Shown here in pieces: positions 63,351 through 64,000 of a stretch of DNA of 64,000 nucleotides. Under the pieces are notes generated by a model. The model saw nothing but the letters and a program-made list of their open reading frames with translations, did no database searches and was not told the origin of the DNA. The DNA lies in the NCBI RefSeq assembly GCF_027923465.1, contig NZ_BRLB01000005.1, positions 1 to 64,000 of the forward strand, read 5' to 3'. How positions within the stretch are numbered: the first letter of the stretch is position 1; each line of letters opens with the position of its first letter. The translations under genes and the position numbers were made by a program. The DNA comes from Vallitalea longa. Its GTDB lineage: Bacteria; Bacillota; Clostridia; Lachnospirales; Vallitaleaceae.

Positions 63351-64000
63351 ATGGAATGGATAAAAAATTTAAGTAAAGCCATAGATTATATAGAGTGTAA
63401 TCTAGCAGGTGATATATCATATGATGAGGCTGCAAGAATAGCTTGTTGTTCAACGTATTATTTTCAAAGAATGTTTTCCTATGTAGCAGGAATTTCATTG
63501 TCTAGTTACATTCGTAGAAGAAGGATGACAAAAGCTGCTTTTGAATTACAGACCAGTGATAAGAGAGTCATGGATATTGGAGCTAAGTATGGTTATGATT
63601 CTCCAACTTCATTTAACAGAGCATTTCAGAGTGTACACTCAGTTGCTCCAACAGCTGCAAGAGTTGAAGGTACCATATTGAATTCTTATCCACCGATTAG
63701 ATTTTCTATCAATGTAATTGGAGGTGAAAGCATGAGCTATAGAGTTGAGAAAAGAAAAGCCATTAGGATTGTTGGTATAAGAGTACCATTAAAAGAAGAT
63801 TCAGAACATAATTTTCAGATTGTACCAAAATTATGGGATGAGACATTAAGAAGTGATGTATTTCACGAGATATGTAAATTATGTGACCAAGATCCTAATG
63901 GAATCTTAGGTGTTACAGCGTATAAAAACCCAACAGAGATATATTATTATATTGGAGCTTCAACTGATAAACAAGTTCCAGAAAATATGTATGAATTAGA
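63351..64000 (+). CDS. AraC-type regulator with effector-binding domain (3' truncated by window end)
   Basis: ATG at 63351 after GGAGGTAAGG; the frame is open to the window end (216 codons). Residues 1-105 are an AraC/XylS DNA-binding domain (GISLSSYIRRRRMTKAAFEL, IGAKYGYDSPTSFNRAFQSV). From about residue 127 a GyrI-like ligand domain begins (YRVEKRKAIRIVGIRVPLKE). It has the same design as the regulator at 34875-35717. It is divergent from the desaturase gene across about 155 bases. The end lies outside the window. Confidence 0.85.
   Translation, partial: MEWIKNLSKAIDYIECNLAGDISYDEAARIACCSTYYFQRMFSYVAGISLSSYIRRRRMTKAAFELQTSDKRVMDIGAKYGYDSPTSFNRAFQSVHSVAPTAARVEGTILNSYPPIRFSINVIGGESMSYRVEKRKAIRIVGIRVPLKEDSEHNFQIVPKLWDETLRSDVFHEICKLCDQDPNGILGVTAYKNPTEIYYYIGASTDKQVPENMYEL

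Overview
The window is AT-rich, with strong Shine-Dalgarno sites (GGAGG/AAGGAG), frequent TTG/GTG starts, S-layer-homology (SLH) proteins, lipoproteins with clean lipoboxes and hairpin terminators ending in T-runs. It looks like the chromosome of an anaerobic Clostridia-type Firmicute; a Vallitalea/Lachnospirales-like host is my guess from gene style, not something I could test. No rRNA, tRNA, CRISPR array or intact insertion sequence was seen.

The most striking region is 1.5-20.3 kb. It holds a toxin-complex (Tc) A-subunit island. A 147-aa gene encodes what looks like the detached N-terminal helical segment of a TcA protein. It is followed by a giant 4,460-aa TcA body carrying the VRP1-like SPAAYLADLL motif, two arrays of hemopexin-type blades, the neuraminidase-like/ABC region, the pore-forming helical shaft and the TcB-binding C-terminus. 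Next come a cytosolic protein with a HopA1-effector-like segment and a basic tail, an XhlA-like protein, a Hol44-type holin, an Amidase_2 endolysin, and a phage late-regulator-like (RinA/ArpU-type) gene. A small Xre repressor and membrane protein with triple operators closes the block. No TcB or TcC/RHS gene is present. I read this as a phage-lysis-coupled release system for an A-type Tc particle with a non-canonical cargo candidate. Upstream is a YgiT/MqsA zinc-finger plus Panacea antitoxin-like gene.

20.6-30.9 kb carries housekeeping and adaptive genes: an NCS2 purine permease, a translationally coupled cobI/cbiL plus nitrilase pair, an SLH surface protein, an MBL-fold hydrolase, a MarR repressor driving itself and a MATE pump through a shared GTTC-N6-GAAC operator, a methyltransferase behind an unusual leader RNA with a leader peptide, and a paralogue of RsmH. 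31-39.4 kb carries three tandem paralogous beta-sandwich repeat proteins without signal peptides, a lipoprotein, an AraC/GyrI-like regulator, GrpB and HAD proteins, and a secreted SLH metallopeptidase.

39.7-45.7 kb is a two-gene overlapping operon: an MMPL transporter and a large GLUG/coiled-coil surface protein with oppositely charged cytoplasmic tails. 45.9-51 kb is a carbohydrate locus (AraC regulator divergent from GH2 glycosidase and GPH symporter). 51.3-56.1 kb is a cell-wall two-component system (response regulator, kinase, membrane accessory protein) beside a VanY-type carboxypeptidase and a CwlD-type amidase; matching 11-bp-phased repeats precede both transcription units. The remainder (56.3-64 kb) holds a tandem GNAT protein, a lipoprotein, 2,3-butanediol dehydrogenase, a flavodoxin-PNPOx fusion, an EamA permease, a CrtI/CrtN-type desaturase and a truncated AraC gene running off the end.
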